Shown: one piece after another, positions 1 through 6,525 of the stretch
How the letters are laid out: each line of letters starts with the position of its first letter
How positions within the stretch are numbered: the stretch's first letter is position 1
Origin: Bacteroidota bacterium
Lineage (GTDB): Bacteria > Bacteroidota > Bacteroidia > Sphingobacteriales > Sphingobacteriaceae
Reading direction: 5' to 3'
Assembly: GCA_025355225.1 (NCBI GenBank)
Contig: JANYAB010000716.1
Span: 1-9,280 of the forward strand
DNA: 9,280 bases
Made by a program: the position numbers and the translations under genes
The notes under the pieces: generated by a model
Seen by the model: the letters and a program-made list of their open reading frames with translations, nothing else
What the model was told of the DNA's origin: nothing
Database searches by the model: none

Positions 1-122
1 TAAAAATTCAGTGCAAAGAAAAATAAATTAAATCAAATATCAAATCTAAAAACTTTTGTAATAACAACTAACAATATTTTACTGCAAGGTTTTCAATTTG
101 TATTTTTGACGGTGTAAAAGTA
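1..122. other. AT-rich leader without a gene
   Basis: This stretch has no open reading frame of useful length and is strongly AT-rich. The window opens with TAA, which could be the stop codon of an upstream gene, but nothing upstream is available to test that. From memory of Bacteroidota gene order, acpP, fabF and rnc often lie ahead of the IPExxxVDY gene and pyk, so rnc is the gene I would expect just outside the left edge. That is inference. The right half holds the promoter listed separately. Confidence 0.5.
77..108 (+). promoter_or_regulatory. Predicted Bacteroidota sigma-ABfr-type promoter
   Basis: TATTTTTG at 101-108 is a perfect match to the -7 consensus TAnnTTTG of the Bacteroidota primary sigma factor. 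A T-rich TTTT at 77-80 lies 20 bp upstream, where the -33 TTTG element is expected, but it lacks the final G. Transcription would begin near 113-116, leaving only about 8-15 nucleotides before the first possible start codon. This very short leader fits a group that often does without a Shine-Dalgarno sequence. The promoter would drive the IPExxxVDY gene and probably pyk. Confidence 0.5.
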
Positions 123-548
123 GTGATTTTGAACAGGAAAACTCTAAAGTTTGAGATCGATCTTGATTTTGTTTTGATTGCGGTCACAACATCATTAAAA
201 GATTACCGTATTTGTTACCTGATTAATAAGTATTTAAACTTCGATTTTTCAAAAAAAGCCGATCTTGAAGTCGATATTCTACAGGGATCGGCCACTGTAT
301 TCTTCTCTTTATACCAATATCACTGGGAAGCCAGCGAAACAGATTTCTATTTTATAGCTAATAAAGGTTCAGATGGTTACCTGATACCGGAAATGAGGAA
401 GGCTGATTATTTTTTAATGATAAAAAATTATATTGATGACGACGACCTGGATAAGCTAATAACTGCCCTTAACCGCATACCCGAAATTGTTGCCGCAGTA
501 AAGATTAACCCAAAAAAAATTAAATCACGCGAAAATCTCCTATTTTAG
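123..548 (+). CDS. IPExxxVDY family protein
   Basis: This is a small protein of at most 141 residues whose molecular function is not known to me. It carries the family signature as IPEMRKADY at residues 88-96, with Ala where the family name has Val. The N-terminal stretch reads LNRKTLKFEID, and there is no signal peptide or membrane segment, so it should be cytoplasmic. The tail is lysine-rich (residues 129-135). No ATG is available at the start. GTG at 123 gives 141 residues; TTG at 129 gives 139 and would begin with MNRKTLKFE. There is no clear ribosome-binding site to choose between them, and the predicted transcript start lies only about 10 bases upstream. The gene precedes pyk by 71 bp on the same strand, a neighbourhood I recall as common in Bacteroidota. 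The family call is firm; the exact start is not. Confidence 0.85.
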   Translation: MILNRKTLKFEIDLDFVLIAVTTSLKDYRICYLINKYLNFDFSKKADLEVDILQGSATVFFSLYQYHWEASETDFYFIANKGSDGYLIPEMRKADYFLMIKNYIDDDDLDKLITALNRIPEIVAAVKINPKKIKSRENLLF

Positions 549-619
549 CGCCAAATTTTAGAAATGTATCAATTACAATATTTTTTTACATACCAAGAGC
601 CTGTTTTAACCTGATTAAT

Positions 620-2056
620 ATGAAATTATCTTACAACCGTACAAAAATTGTTGCCACGATGGGACCGGCATCAACTAATAAAGACATTTTATTAGCCATG
701 ATAAAGGCTGGTGTAAACGTCTGCCGCCTCAATTTTTCGCACGGAAAAGCAGAAGATCACCAAAAAACGATCAATACCATTCGCGAAATTAACGAACAAT
801 ATAAAGTAAATGTGGGGATCCTCGCCGATTTGCAAGGGCCGAAAATTCGAATTGGCCTGGTAAAAGATGGCGGTATCCACCTTATTAACGGTACCCGTAT
901 CAATATTACCACGCGTGAGTGTATTGGTGATGATAACCAGATATATATTACTTATGAAACTTTTCCGCAGGATGTAAGGGCGGATGAGATTATATTATTG
1001 GATGACGGGAAGATACAGATGCGGGTGATTGAGACCAATAAAAAAGATACCGTACTTTGTGAGATAGTGCATGGGGGTATATTAACATCACGTAAGGGAG
1101 TGAACCTGCCCAACACCAAGGTTTCGATACCAAGTTTAACCGAAGAAGACCTGGTGAATCTGGACTTTGCTTTACAAAATGATGTAGAGTGGATAGGCCT
1201 TTCATTTGTTCGTACCGCAATAGATATTGTTGAGCTGAAACGCATTATTGCTCAAAGCGGTAAGTCGGCCAGGGTGATCGCTAAAATTGAAAAGCCTGAG
1301 GCTATTGATAATATTGATGCTATTATTGCGGTTACTGATGGTGTGATGGTTGCCCGGGGAGACCTGGGGGTTGAAATGCCGTTGGAAGAAGTGCCTTTAT
1401 TACAAAAAATGATTGCCAGGAAATGCCGGGCTGCATCAAAACCGGTAATTGTGGCAACCCAGATGCTGGAATCTATGATCACCACACCCCGGCCTACAAG
1501 GGCCGAAGTGAACGACGTAGCCAATTCAGTGTTGGACGGCGCCGATGCTGTAATGCTGAGCGGCGAAACTTCTGTTGGTGAGTTTCCGGTGATCGTTATT
1601 GAAACAATGGCGAAAATTGTAAGGAACGTTGAAGAATTGGGATACACTTATAATACCACTATTGAACCAAGTACCCCACCTGCGCCGGCCAACTACCTTA
1701 GCGACGCCTTGTGCGGTTCTGCGGTTTACCTTGCGGAGCACACTAATGCAGTTGGCATAGTTTCTATGACCACATCGGGTTATACCGCATTCGAAATATC
1801 AAGTCACCGGCCCAAAGCAAGTACGTATATATTTACTTCGAATAAAAATCTTTTAAATGCTTTAAGCCTGGTTTGGGGCGTTCGTGCTTTTTATTACGAC
1901 AAATTGGAAAGCACTGATCAAACTATCAGTGACGTGAACAATATACTTAAATCCGAAAACCTAATAGAGTTAGGCGACGTAATAATCAATACAGCAGCGG
2001 TGCCAATTTATAAACAGGGCAAAACCAATATGCTGAAGGTAAGCGTTGTTGAGTAG
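620..2056 (+). CDS. pyk: Pyruvate kinase
   Basis: Pyruvate kinase transfers phosphate from phosphoenolpyruvate to ADP, making pyruvate and ATP in the last step of glycolysis in the cytoplasm. The 478 residues match the usual bacterial length. The N-terminal barrel strand has KIVATMGPAS (residues 9-18) and CRLNFSHG (35-42) with substrate- and cation-binding Arg36, Asn38 and Ser40. ADLQGPKIRIG (69-79) leads into the mobile B domain (about 75-165). The active-site signature VIAKIEKPEAI (219-229) has catalytic Lys222 and metal ligand Glu224; ARGDLG (245-250) supplies Asp248, and ATQML (279-283) the conserved Thr280. The C-terminal allosteric domain runs from about 355 to the end. The ATG at 620 puts this N terminus exactly where the family begins. 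No perfect TAnnTTTG element lies in the 71-bp gap upstream, so co-transcription with the IPExxxVDY gene is likely. I see no truncation or missing catalytic residue. Confidence 0.98.
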   Translation: MKLSYNRTKIVATMGPASTNKDILLAMIKAGVNVCRLNFSHGKAEDHQKTINTIREINEQYKVNVGILADLQGPKIRIGLVKDGGIHLINGTRINITTRECIGDDNQIYITYETFPQDVRADEIILLDDGKIQMRVIETNKKDTVLCEIVHGGILTSRKGVNLPNTKVSIPSLTEEDLVNLDFALQNDVEWIGLSFVRTAIDIVELKRIIAQSGKSARVIAKIEKPEAIDNIDAIIAVTDGVMVARGDLGVEMPLEEVPLLQKMIARKCRAASKPVIVATQMLESMITTPRPTRAEVNDVANSVLDGADAVMLSGETSVGEFPVIVIETMAKIVRNVEELGYTYNTTIEPSTPPAPANYLSDALCGSAVYLAEHTNAVGIVSMTTSGYTAFEISSHRPKASTYIFTSNKNLLNALSLVWGVRAFYYDKLESTDQTISDVNNILKSENLIELGDVIINTAAVPIYKQGKTNMLKVSVVE

Positions 2057-2060
2057 TTTG

Positions 2061-2291
2061 TTTGTAGTTGGCAGTTTTCAGTAGGCAGTTGGCAGTGTCA
2101 AAGCTTGTATTGAAAGTGTATAGTTTCAGTTTTAAAACCTGCTTCATACTGCTAACTACAAATTGCAAACTTTTTGTATGTAGTTGGCAGTTTTAATACG
2201 CAGTTGGCGGTGTCGACGCTTGCTATTGAAAGCGTATAGTATCAGTTTTGAAACCTGCTGCATACTGCTAACTACAAACTGCAAACTTTTA
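2061..2291. repeat. Two tandem 116-bp palindromic heptamer repeats
   Basis: Two copies, 2061-2175 and about 2177-2291, repeat with a period of 116 bp and roughly 88% identity by eye. Each has an inverted repeat at its ends: TGTAGTTGGCAGT (2063-2075; 2179-2191) against ACTGCTAACTACA (2148-2160; 2264-2276), 12 of 13 bases complementary. Both arms are built from heptamers of the type TTGGCAG; in copy 1 they read TTGGCAG, TTTTCAG, TAGGCAG, TTGGCAG (2068-2095), and the right arm holds the same kind of unit on the other strand. Copy 2 has an additional inner hairpin, ACGCTT (2216-2221) with AAGCGT (2230-2235), that copy 1 has lost. The block starts just after the pyk stop and could help to end or stabilise that transcript. 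It carries no credible gene. Confidence 0.85.
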
Positions 2292-2589
2292 ATACACCTC
2301 TGCCACACACACCTTTAAAAACAATTTATCAAGGTCGACAAAGTAATAATCCCAATAAATTCTCAATACTTTCATAGCTGTAAGTTTTGATGCGCCATAA
2401 TCTAAGAGCTTAGAACGTTTCAATAGCTTAATTATTATTTAGCTTTAATGTTCAAAAGTGTAAAAAACTTCGAAAAGCATCTTCCAAATTCACTTTTTGC
2501 CGACCTGGTATTAGCGCCGTGTTTATACCATTATAGGGCTTTATTCGTTTTAAATATATAGATAACCGCATTATCGATACAATTAAAAC
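2292..2589. other. Intergenic stretch with no recognised gene
   Basis: About 300 bp of AT-rich sequence between the palindromic repeats and the terminator-like hairpin. Reading frames on both strands are short and unconvincing. Small inverted repeats are present: CTAAGAGCTTAG (2403-2414), and AGCTTAAT (2425-2432) against ATTTAGCT (2437-2444) with one mismatch. Neither is strong. The stretch could hold the body of a small RNA ending at the hairpin that follows, but I see no perfect TAnnTTTG promoter that would support one. Confidence 0.4.
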
Positions 2590-2623
2590 AAAGACGAGTT
2601 AACCCACGGGTTGTGTCTTTTTT
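2590..2623 (+). terminator. Terminator-like hairpin, possibly bidirectional
   Basis: AAAGAC (2590-2595) pairs with GTCTTT (2615-2620). Inside it AACC (2601-2604) pairs with GGTT (2609-2612) around a CACG loop, and the unpaired positions form an internal loop. The 3' arm runs into six T residues (2618-2623). On the minus strand the same stem is followed by the T-rich TTTGTTTT, so it could act in both directions. It lies 534 bp after pyk and about 150 bp before the predicted nrdJ promoter. It would therefore end read-through from pyk, or an unrecognised small transcript, before it reaches nrdJ. Confidence 0.5.
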
Positions 2624-2650
2624 AACTACTAAAAACATAATAAAATTAAT

Positions 2651-2771
2651 GGAAAACTTTAAATTTATTTGATAAATTTTAGTTTTCCACAAGACCAACA
2701 TGCTGTAAAACAGCAATTTAAAATGATAGAATAATAACAATAAGCTTAGACTCCACACGTTGTGGAAAACT
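2651..2771. promoter_or_regulatory. Nested inverted repeats upstream of nrdJ promoter
   Basis: Three copies of the octamer GGAAAACT lie here: plus strand at 2651-2658, minus strand at 2681-2688, plus strand at 2763-2770. The first two frame a near-perfect hairpin with inner arms AAATTTAT (2661-2668) and ATAAATTT (2672-2679) around TTG. The second and third extend to a perfect 12-bp inverted repeat, AGTTTTCCACAA (2681-2692) and TTGTGGAAAACT (2760-2771). Between them TGCTGT-AAA-ACAGCA (2701-2715) is another perfect hairpin, and TCCACA-CGT-TGTGGA (2752-2766) overlaps the right arm. TTTTCCACA (2683-2691) and TGTGGAAAA (2761-2769) each differ from the DnaA box TTATCCACA at one base. As the block lies upstream of the predicted promoter, I favour protein-binding sites on DNA over an RNA switch. 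Confidence 0.55.
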
Positions 2772-2775
2772 CAGA

Positions 2776-2807
2776 ATTGAATTAGGTTACCCAGAACTAT
2801 AAATTTG
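2776..2807 (+). promoter_or_regulatory. Predicted promoter of nrdJ
   Basis: TAAATTTG at 2800-2807 matches the Bacteroidota -7 consensus TAnnTTTG perfectly. ATTG at 2776-2779 fits the -33 TTTG element in three of four positions, and the 20-bp spacing is the expected one. Transcription would start near 2813-2815, giving a leader of about 50 nucleotides before the nrdJ ATG. That leader begins with a weak AU-rich stem, TTAAAAA (2809-2815) against TTTTTAA (2827-2833), which seems too weak to be a terminator. No cobalamin riboswitch would fit in so short a leader. Confidence 0.55.
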
Positions 2808-2862
2808 ATTAAAAACCCCTAAGGATTTTTTAACACTATAATAACTTAAAATACATATAGAT

Positions 2863-5800
2863 ATGGGCAAGAACATTTCAAAAAAAGCAGCCGCGCCGGG
2901 CGGAAAAGGACTAAAAGTAGACAGATACTTTAGTAAAGACGGAAAAGACGTTTATGATTTGTTCAAATACGAGAAACGTTCGTCGGTAATACGTAACCCT
3001 TCGGGAGATGCAGTATTTGAAATGAACGATGTTGAAGTGCCCGCTTCATGGTCGCAGGTAGCGACAGATATACTTGCCCAAAAGTATTTCAGGAAGGCAA
3101 TGGTCCCTCAGCCCGACGGTACTACAGGTTCCGAGAAAAGCATTAAGCAGGTTGCCCACCGTATGGCTAATTGCTGGAAAGACTGGGGTTTTAGATATGG
3201 CTACTTCGCTTCAAAAAAAGATGCCGAAATATTTTACGACGAAATAGTATATACTATTGTTGGCCAGTTGGCTGCGCCAAACTCACCCCAATGGTTCAAC
3301 ACCGGACTACATACCTCTTACGGCATCACCGGCAAGCCTCAGGGACATTATTTTGTTGACCCTGTTACCGAAGTGTTAAGCAAATCAACTTCTGCCTACG
3401 AGCGCCCGCAGCCCCATGCCTGCTTTATTTTATCGGTTGAAGACGACCTGGTAAACGAAGGCGGTATTATGGATCTTTGGGTGCGCGAAGCACGCATATT
3501 TAAATACGGTTCGGGTGTAGGTACCAATTTCTCTAAAATACGCGGAGAAAGCGAAAAATTATCAGGCGGCGGTTATTCATCCGGCTTAATGTCGTTCCTC
3601 AAAATAGGTGACCGCGCTGCAGGCGCTATCAAATCAGGTGGCACTACCCGCAGGGCAGCTAAAATGGTTTGTCTTGATCTTGACCACCCCGAAATTGAAG
3701 GTTTTGTAAACTGGAAAGTTGAAGAGGAGAAAAAAGTTGCTGCTTTAATAGCCGCCGGTTACTCGTCGGACTATGAAGGAGAAGCTTACCGCACTGTTTC
3801 TGGCCAAAACTCAAACAACTCTGTGCGAATTCCCAATGGTTTTTTCCATGCCTTAAAAGAAGGGAAAGATTGGGAATTGAAAGGCCGCATGAATGGCAAA
3901 ACAGTAAAAACCATATCATCACAAAAACTATGGGACGATATTGCATTTGCAGCGTGGGCTTGCGCCGATCCGGGTGTACAGTATGACAGCACCATTAACG
4001 AGTGGCATACCTGCCCCGAAGGTGGCCGTATCAATGCTTCTAATCCATGTTCTGAGTACATGTTCCTGGATAATACGGCATGTAACCTGGCATCGATCAA
4101 CCTTGCCCATTTCTTCGACGAACATACCCGTACTTTTGATGTAAAAGGTTTTGAACACGCCTGTCGTGTGTGGACCATAGTGCTGGAAATATCCGTATTA
4201 ATGGCGCAATTTCCCTCAAAAGAAGTTGCACAACTTTCATATGACTACCGTACGCTTGGATTAGGCTATGCCAACTTAGGGTCGGCCTTAATGGTAAACG
4301 GAATTCCGTACGACAGTGACAAGGCCCGAGCTATCGGTGGTGCAATTACAGCCATCATGACCGGTACCGCCTACGCAACTTCGGCAGAACTTGCCCGTGA
4401 ATTAGGGCCTTTCCGCCGGTTTGATGAAAATAAAAAACATATGTTGCGTGTAATGCGTAATCATCGGTACGCAGCTTACAATTCTACTGAGAACTATGAA
4501 GGCCTGGAAATTCACCCTCCGGGTATCGATCAAAAGTATTGCCCCGACTACCTGCTTTCGGCAGCATGCAATGCATGGGACAAAGCAGTTGAAATGGGGG
4601 AGCAATTTGGTTATCGCAACGCACAAACAACTGTTATAGCGCCAACTGGTACTATCGGTTTGGTTATGGACTGCGATACTACGGGTATCGAGCCTGATTT
4701 TGCCCTGGTTAAATTCAAAAAATTATCGGGCGGCGGCTACTTTAAGATCATTAACCAGGCTGTACCAGAAGCATTAAGGAATTTAGGTTACCAGGAGCAC
4801 GAGGTAACCGCTATAGTTAATTATGCAAAGGGTTCTGCAAGTTTAATTGGCGCTCCGCATGTTAACGTTGATACACTTAAAGCTAAAGGATTTACAAGCG
4901 ACGAACTCGAAAAATTAGATAAGGGCCTTGTTTCAGCTTTTGAGATCAGCTTTGCATTCAATATCTGGTCATTGGGAGAAGAATGTCTGAAACGTTTAGG
5001 AATTACACCTGAACAATATAATGCGCCTGATTTTAATGTATTACGTTCTTTAGGTTTCACCAGGAAACAAATTGCTGAGGCAAATGAATACATCTGCGGT
5101 ACTATGACCCTTGAAGGCGCTCCGTATTTAAAAGTAGCGCATTACCCGATATTTGACTGCGCAAACAAATGCGGCGCCAAAGGTGAGCGGTATATTCACG
5201 CACATGGCCACATCAAAATGATGGCAGCTGCACAGCCCTTCCTTTCCGGCGCTATCTCAAAAACAATTAACCTGCCCAATGACGCTAAGGTTGAAGAGAT
5301 AAAAGATTGCTATGATCTATCCTGGAGCTTAGGCTTAAAGGCCAACGCACTTTACCGCGATGGCTGTAAACTTTCACAGCCATTATCAACCAAATCTGAT
5401 AAAAAAGAGGAAGCTGAAGATAAGCTGGAAACTGTTGAAGAAGTTTTGGGAGAGGCCGCTAACCTCAGGCTAAGCGATCTTACTCCTGAACAGGTGTTGG
5501 AAGCGGCTATGGCTATTATGGAAAAATCAAAGGATACCAACTTTATGCGCCAGCTTTCGCGGGTAGTGCAAAAGAAGAGTTTGCCTTACAAACGTCGCGG
5601 GTATACGCAAAAGGCCAGTATTGATGGACAAACTGTTTTTGTACGCACAGGCGAGTATGAGGATGGAACACTGGGCGAGATATTTGTGGATATGCACAAA
5701 GAAGGCGCTACTTTCCGGTCGTTGATGAACTGCTTTGCCATCGCCATTTCGGTTGGCTTGCAATACGGCGTACCACTGGAAGAATACGTAGAAAAGTTTA

Positions 5801-6192
5801 CTTTCACTCGTTTTGAACCGGCCGGTATGGTAAGAGGGCATGCGAACATTAAGAGTGCTACTTCTATTATCGATTACATCTTTAGGATGCTCGGTTATGA
5901 ATACCTTGACCGTACCGACCTTGTGCACGTTATAACCGAACAAAACGGCGTTGTTGGCAACCCGCAAATGGGCGATGAGGATGTTAATCCTGATACCAGT
6001 AACGTTTACGAGCCTTCTCCTGTTAAAGCAGCAGATACCGGTGCCGGCAGTAAAAGGCAAGGGATGAGTGTTGACCTTAGCATGGGTGTTCAAAGCGACG
6101 CGCCATCGTGTAACGTATGTGGTCATACTACCATACGTTCGGGCACTTGCTACAAATGTTTGAATTGTGGCAATTCTATGGGATGCTCTTAG
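2863..6192 (+). CDS. nrdJ: Vitamin B12-dependent (class II) ribonucleotide reductase
   Basis: This enzyme reduces ribonucleotides to deoxyribonucleotides in the cytoplasm, making its thiyl radical from adenosylcobalamin and so needing neither oxygen nor a separate radical subunit. The 1,109 residues are complete. Cys187 (PHACFIL) and Cys407 (NTACNLASINL) are the expected redox pair, and NPCSE (394-398) holds the radical-bearing Cys396 with Asn394 and Glu398. APTGTI (593-598) and DTTGIEPDF (605-613) are typical nucleotide-loop and barrel motifs. A charged linker (about 845-890) precedes a TSCPD domain (about 920-1020, with LGEIFVDMHKEG and LQYGVPLEEYVEKF). The tail has six cysteines (1083, 1086, 1096, 1099, 1102, 1108) in a CxxCG / GTCYKCxNCG pattern; in this family the terminal cysteines re-reduce the active site, and some may bind zinc. 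I see no N-terminal ATP-cone. It stands alone, with its own predicted promoter and terminator, and neither nrdA nor nrdB is in view. Confidence 0.97.
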   Translation: MGKNISKKAAAPGGKGLKVDRYFSKDGKDVYDLFKYEKRSSVIRNPSGDAVFEMNDVEVPASWSQVATDILAQKYFRKAMVPQPDGTTGSEKSIKQVAHRMANCWKDWGFRYGYFASKKDAEIFYDEIVYTIVGQLAAPNSPQWFNTGLHTSYGITGKPQGHYFVDPVTEVLSKSTSAYERPQPHACFILSVEDDLVNEGGIMDLWVREARIFKYGSGVGTNFSKIRGESEKLSGGGYSSGLMSFLKIGDRAAGAIKSGGTTRRAAKMVCLDLDHPEIEGFVNWKVEEEKKVAALIAAGYSSDYEGEAYRTVSGQNSNNSVRIPNGFFHALKEGKDWELKGRMNGKTVKTISSQKLWDDIAFAAWACADPGVQYDSTINEWHTCPEGGRINASNPCSEYMFLDNTACNLASINLAHFFDEHTRTFDVKGFEHACRVWTIVLEISVLMAQFPSKEVAQLSYDYRTLGLGYANLGSALMVNGIPYDSDKARAIGGAITAIMTGTAYATSAELARELGPFRRFDENKKHMLRVMRNHRYAAYNSTENYEGLEIHPPGIDQKYCPDYLLSAACNAWDKAVEMGEQFGYRNAQTTVIAPTGTIGLVMDCDTTGIEPDFALVKFKKLSGGGYFKIINQAVPEALRNLGYQEHEVTAIVNYAKGSASLIGAPHVNVDTLKAKGFTSDELEKLDKGLVSAFEISFAFNIWSLGEECLKRLGITPEQYNAPDFNVLRSLGFTRKQIAEANEYICGTMTLEGAPYLKVAHYPIFDCANKCGAKGERYIHAHGHIKMMAAAQPFLSGAISKTINLPNDAKVEEIKDCYDLSWSLGLKANALYRDGCKLSQPLSTKSDKKEEAEDKLETVEEVLGEAANLRLSDLTPEQVLEAAMAIMEKSKDTNFMRQLSRVVQKKSLPYKRRGYTQKASIDGQTVFVRTGEYEDGTLGEIFVDMHKEGATFRSLMNCFAIAISVGLQYGVPLEEYVEKFTFTRFEPAGMVRGHANIKSATSIIDYIFRMLGYEYLDRTDLVHVITEQNGVVGNPQMGDEDVNPDTSNVYEPSPVKAADTGAGSKRQGMSVDLSMGVQSDAPSCNVCGHTTIRSGTCYKCLNCGNSMGCS

Positions 6193-6284
6193 GGCGGTGA
6201 AAAGATAATGGTGAAAGAGTAAAGGTGGGATGCCTTTAGTAAAATTGAGTTTTATGTTCAGTTTTATACCAGTTAATGTGTGTG

Positions 6285-6312
6285 AGCCCTGCCTTTTGGC
6301 GGGGCTTTTTTT
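6285..6312 (+). terminator. Intrinsic terminator of nrdJ
   Basis: AGCCCTGCC (6285-6293) pairs with GGCGGGGCT (6298-6306) through nine base pairs, one of them a U-G wobble, closed by a TTTT loop and followed by a T run to 6312. This is a textbook rho-independent terminator, 92 bp after the nrdJ stop codon. It suggests that nrdJ is transcribed alone and that the XdhC gene needs its own promoter. Confidence 0.9.
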
Positions 6313-6385
6313 ATTTGAAATGCTCGCTGCTAGCAGACTTTTCAAATAAGCACTTTTGGATGTAAACAATCCAAAGGAGCTTATT
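6311..6385. repeat. Two overlapping extragenic hairpins
   Basis: The first hairpin has perfect 10-bp arms, TTATTTGAAA (6311-6320) and TTTCAAATAA (6340-6349), enclosing the palindrome CTGCTAGCAG (6327-6336). The second has 17-bp arms, AATAAGCACTTTTGGAT (6345-6361) and ATCCAAAGGAGCTTATT (6369-6385), with one mismatch, one wobble and a 7-nt loop. Positions 6345-6349 belong to both stems, so the outer ends cannot form fully at once. The block lies behind the nrdJ terminator and about 140 bp ahead of the XdhC gene. It codes for nothing visible and has no T tract. It may be a REP-like palindrome, the remains of a small inverted-repeat element, or a regulatory site. Confidence 0.7.
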
Positions 6386-6525
6386 TATACTACTATACTT
6401 CGTAACAATGTTATTTCTGCACTACTCTCGATTTCTCTTTCTTTAAAACATTATTTAAATTAACGGCATTAATGAAAATGTTTTCTGCGTGTTGGATGAA
6501 AAGTGCAAGCTGAAAGCTTATAAAA

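Noticed and set aside
1986..2168. 60-residue minus-strand frame over the pyk 3' end and first palindromic repeat
   Set aside because: Its sequence is a translation of the heptamer repeat, a known source of spurious small genes.
2061..2291. CRISPR array
   Set aside because: There are only two copies of a long palindromic unit, with no short identical repeats separated by unique spacers and no cas genes.
2531..2758. 75-residue minus-strand frame in the spacer before nrdJ
   Set aside because: It is low-complexity and rich in Leu, Phe and Lys, as expected from AT-rich DNA, and it covers the terminator and inverted repeats without resembling any family.
2809..2833. Attenuator-type terminator just before nrdJ
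   Set aside because: The stem is seven A-T pairs with mismatches before two G-C pairs, too weak for an intrinsic terminator.
2292..2862. Cobalamin riboswitch ahead of the B12-dependent reductase
   Set aside because: I looked for the B12 box (GCCACTG type) and the surrounding conserved stems. Only GCCACAC near 2305 is similar, without the rest, and the predicted leader is only about 50 nucleotides.
2681..2862. NrdR boxes ahead of nrdJ
   Set aside because: No pair of 16-bp sites resembling the NrdR consensus is visible; the palindromes present have different sequences and spacing.
5527..6369. 280-residue reading frame on the minus strand across the end of nrdJ
   Set aside because: It lies antisense to the cysteine-rich tail and TSCPD domain of nrdJ, has no recognisable domain, and crosses the nrdJ terminator.
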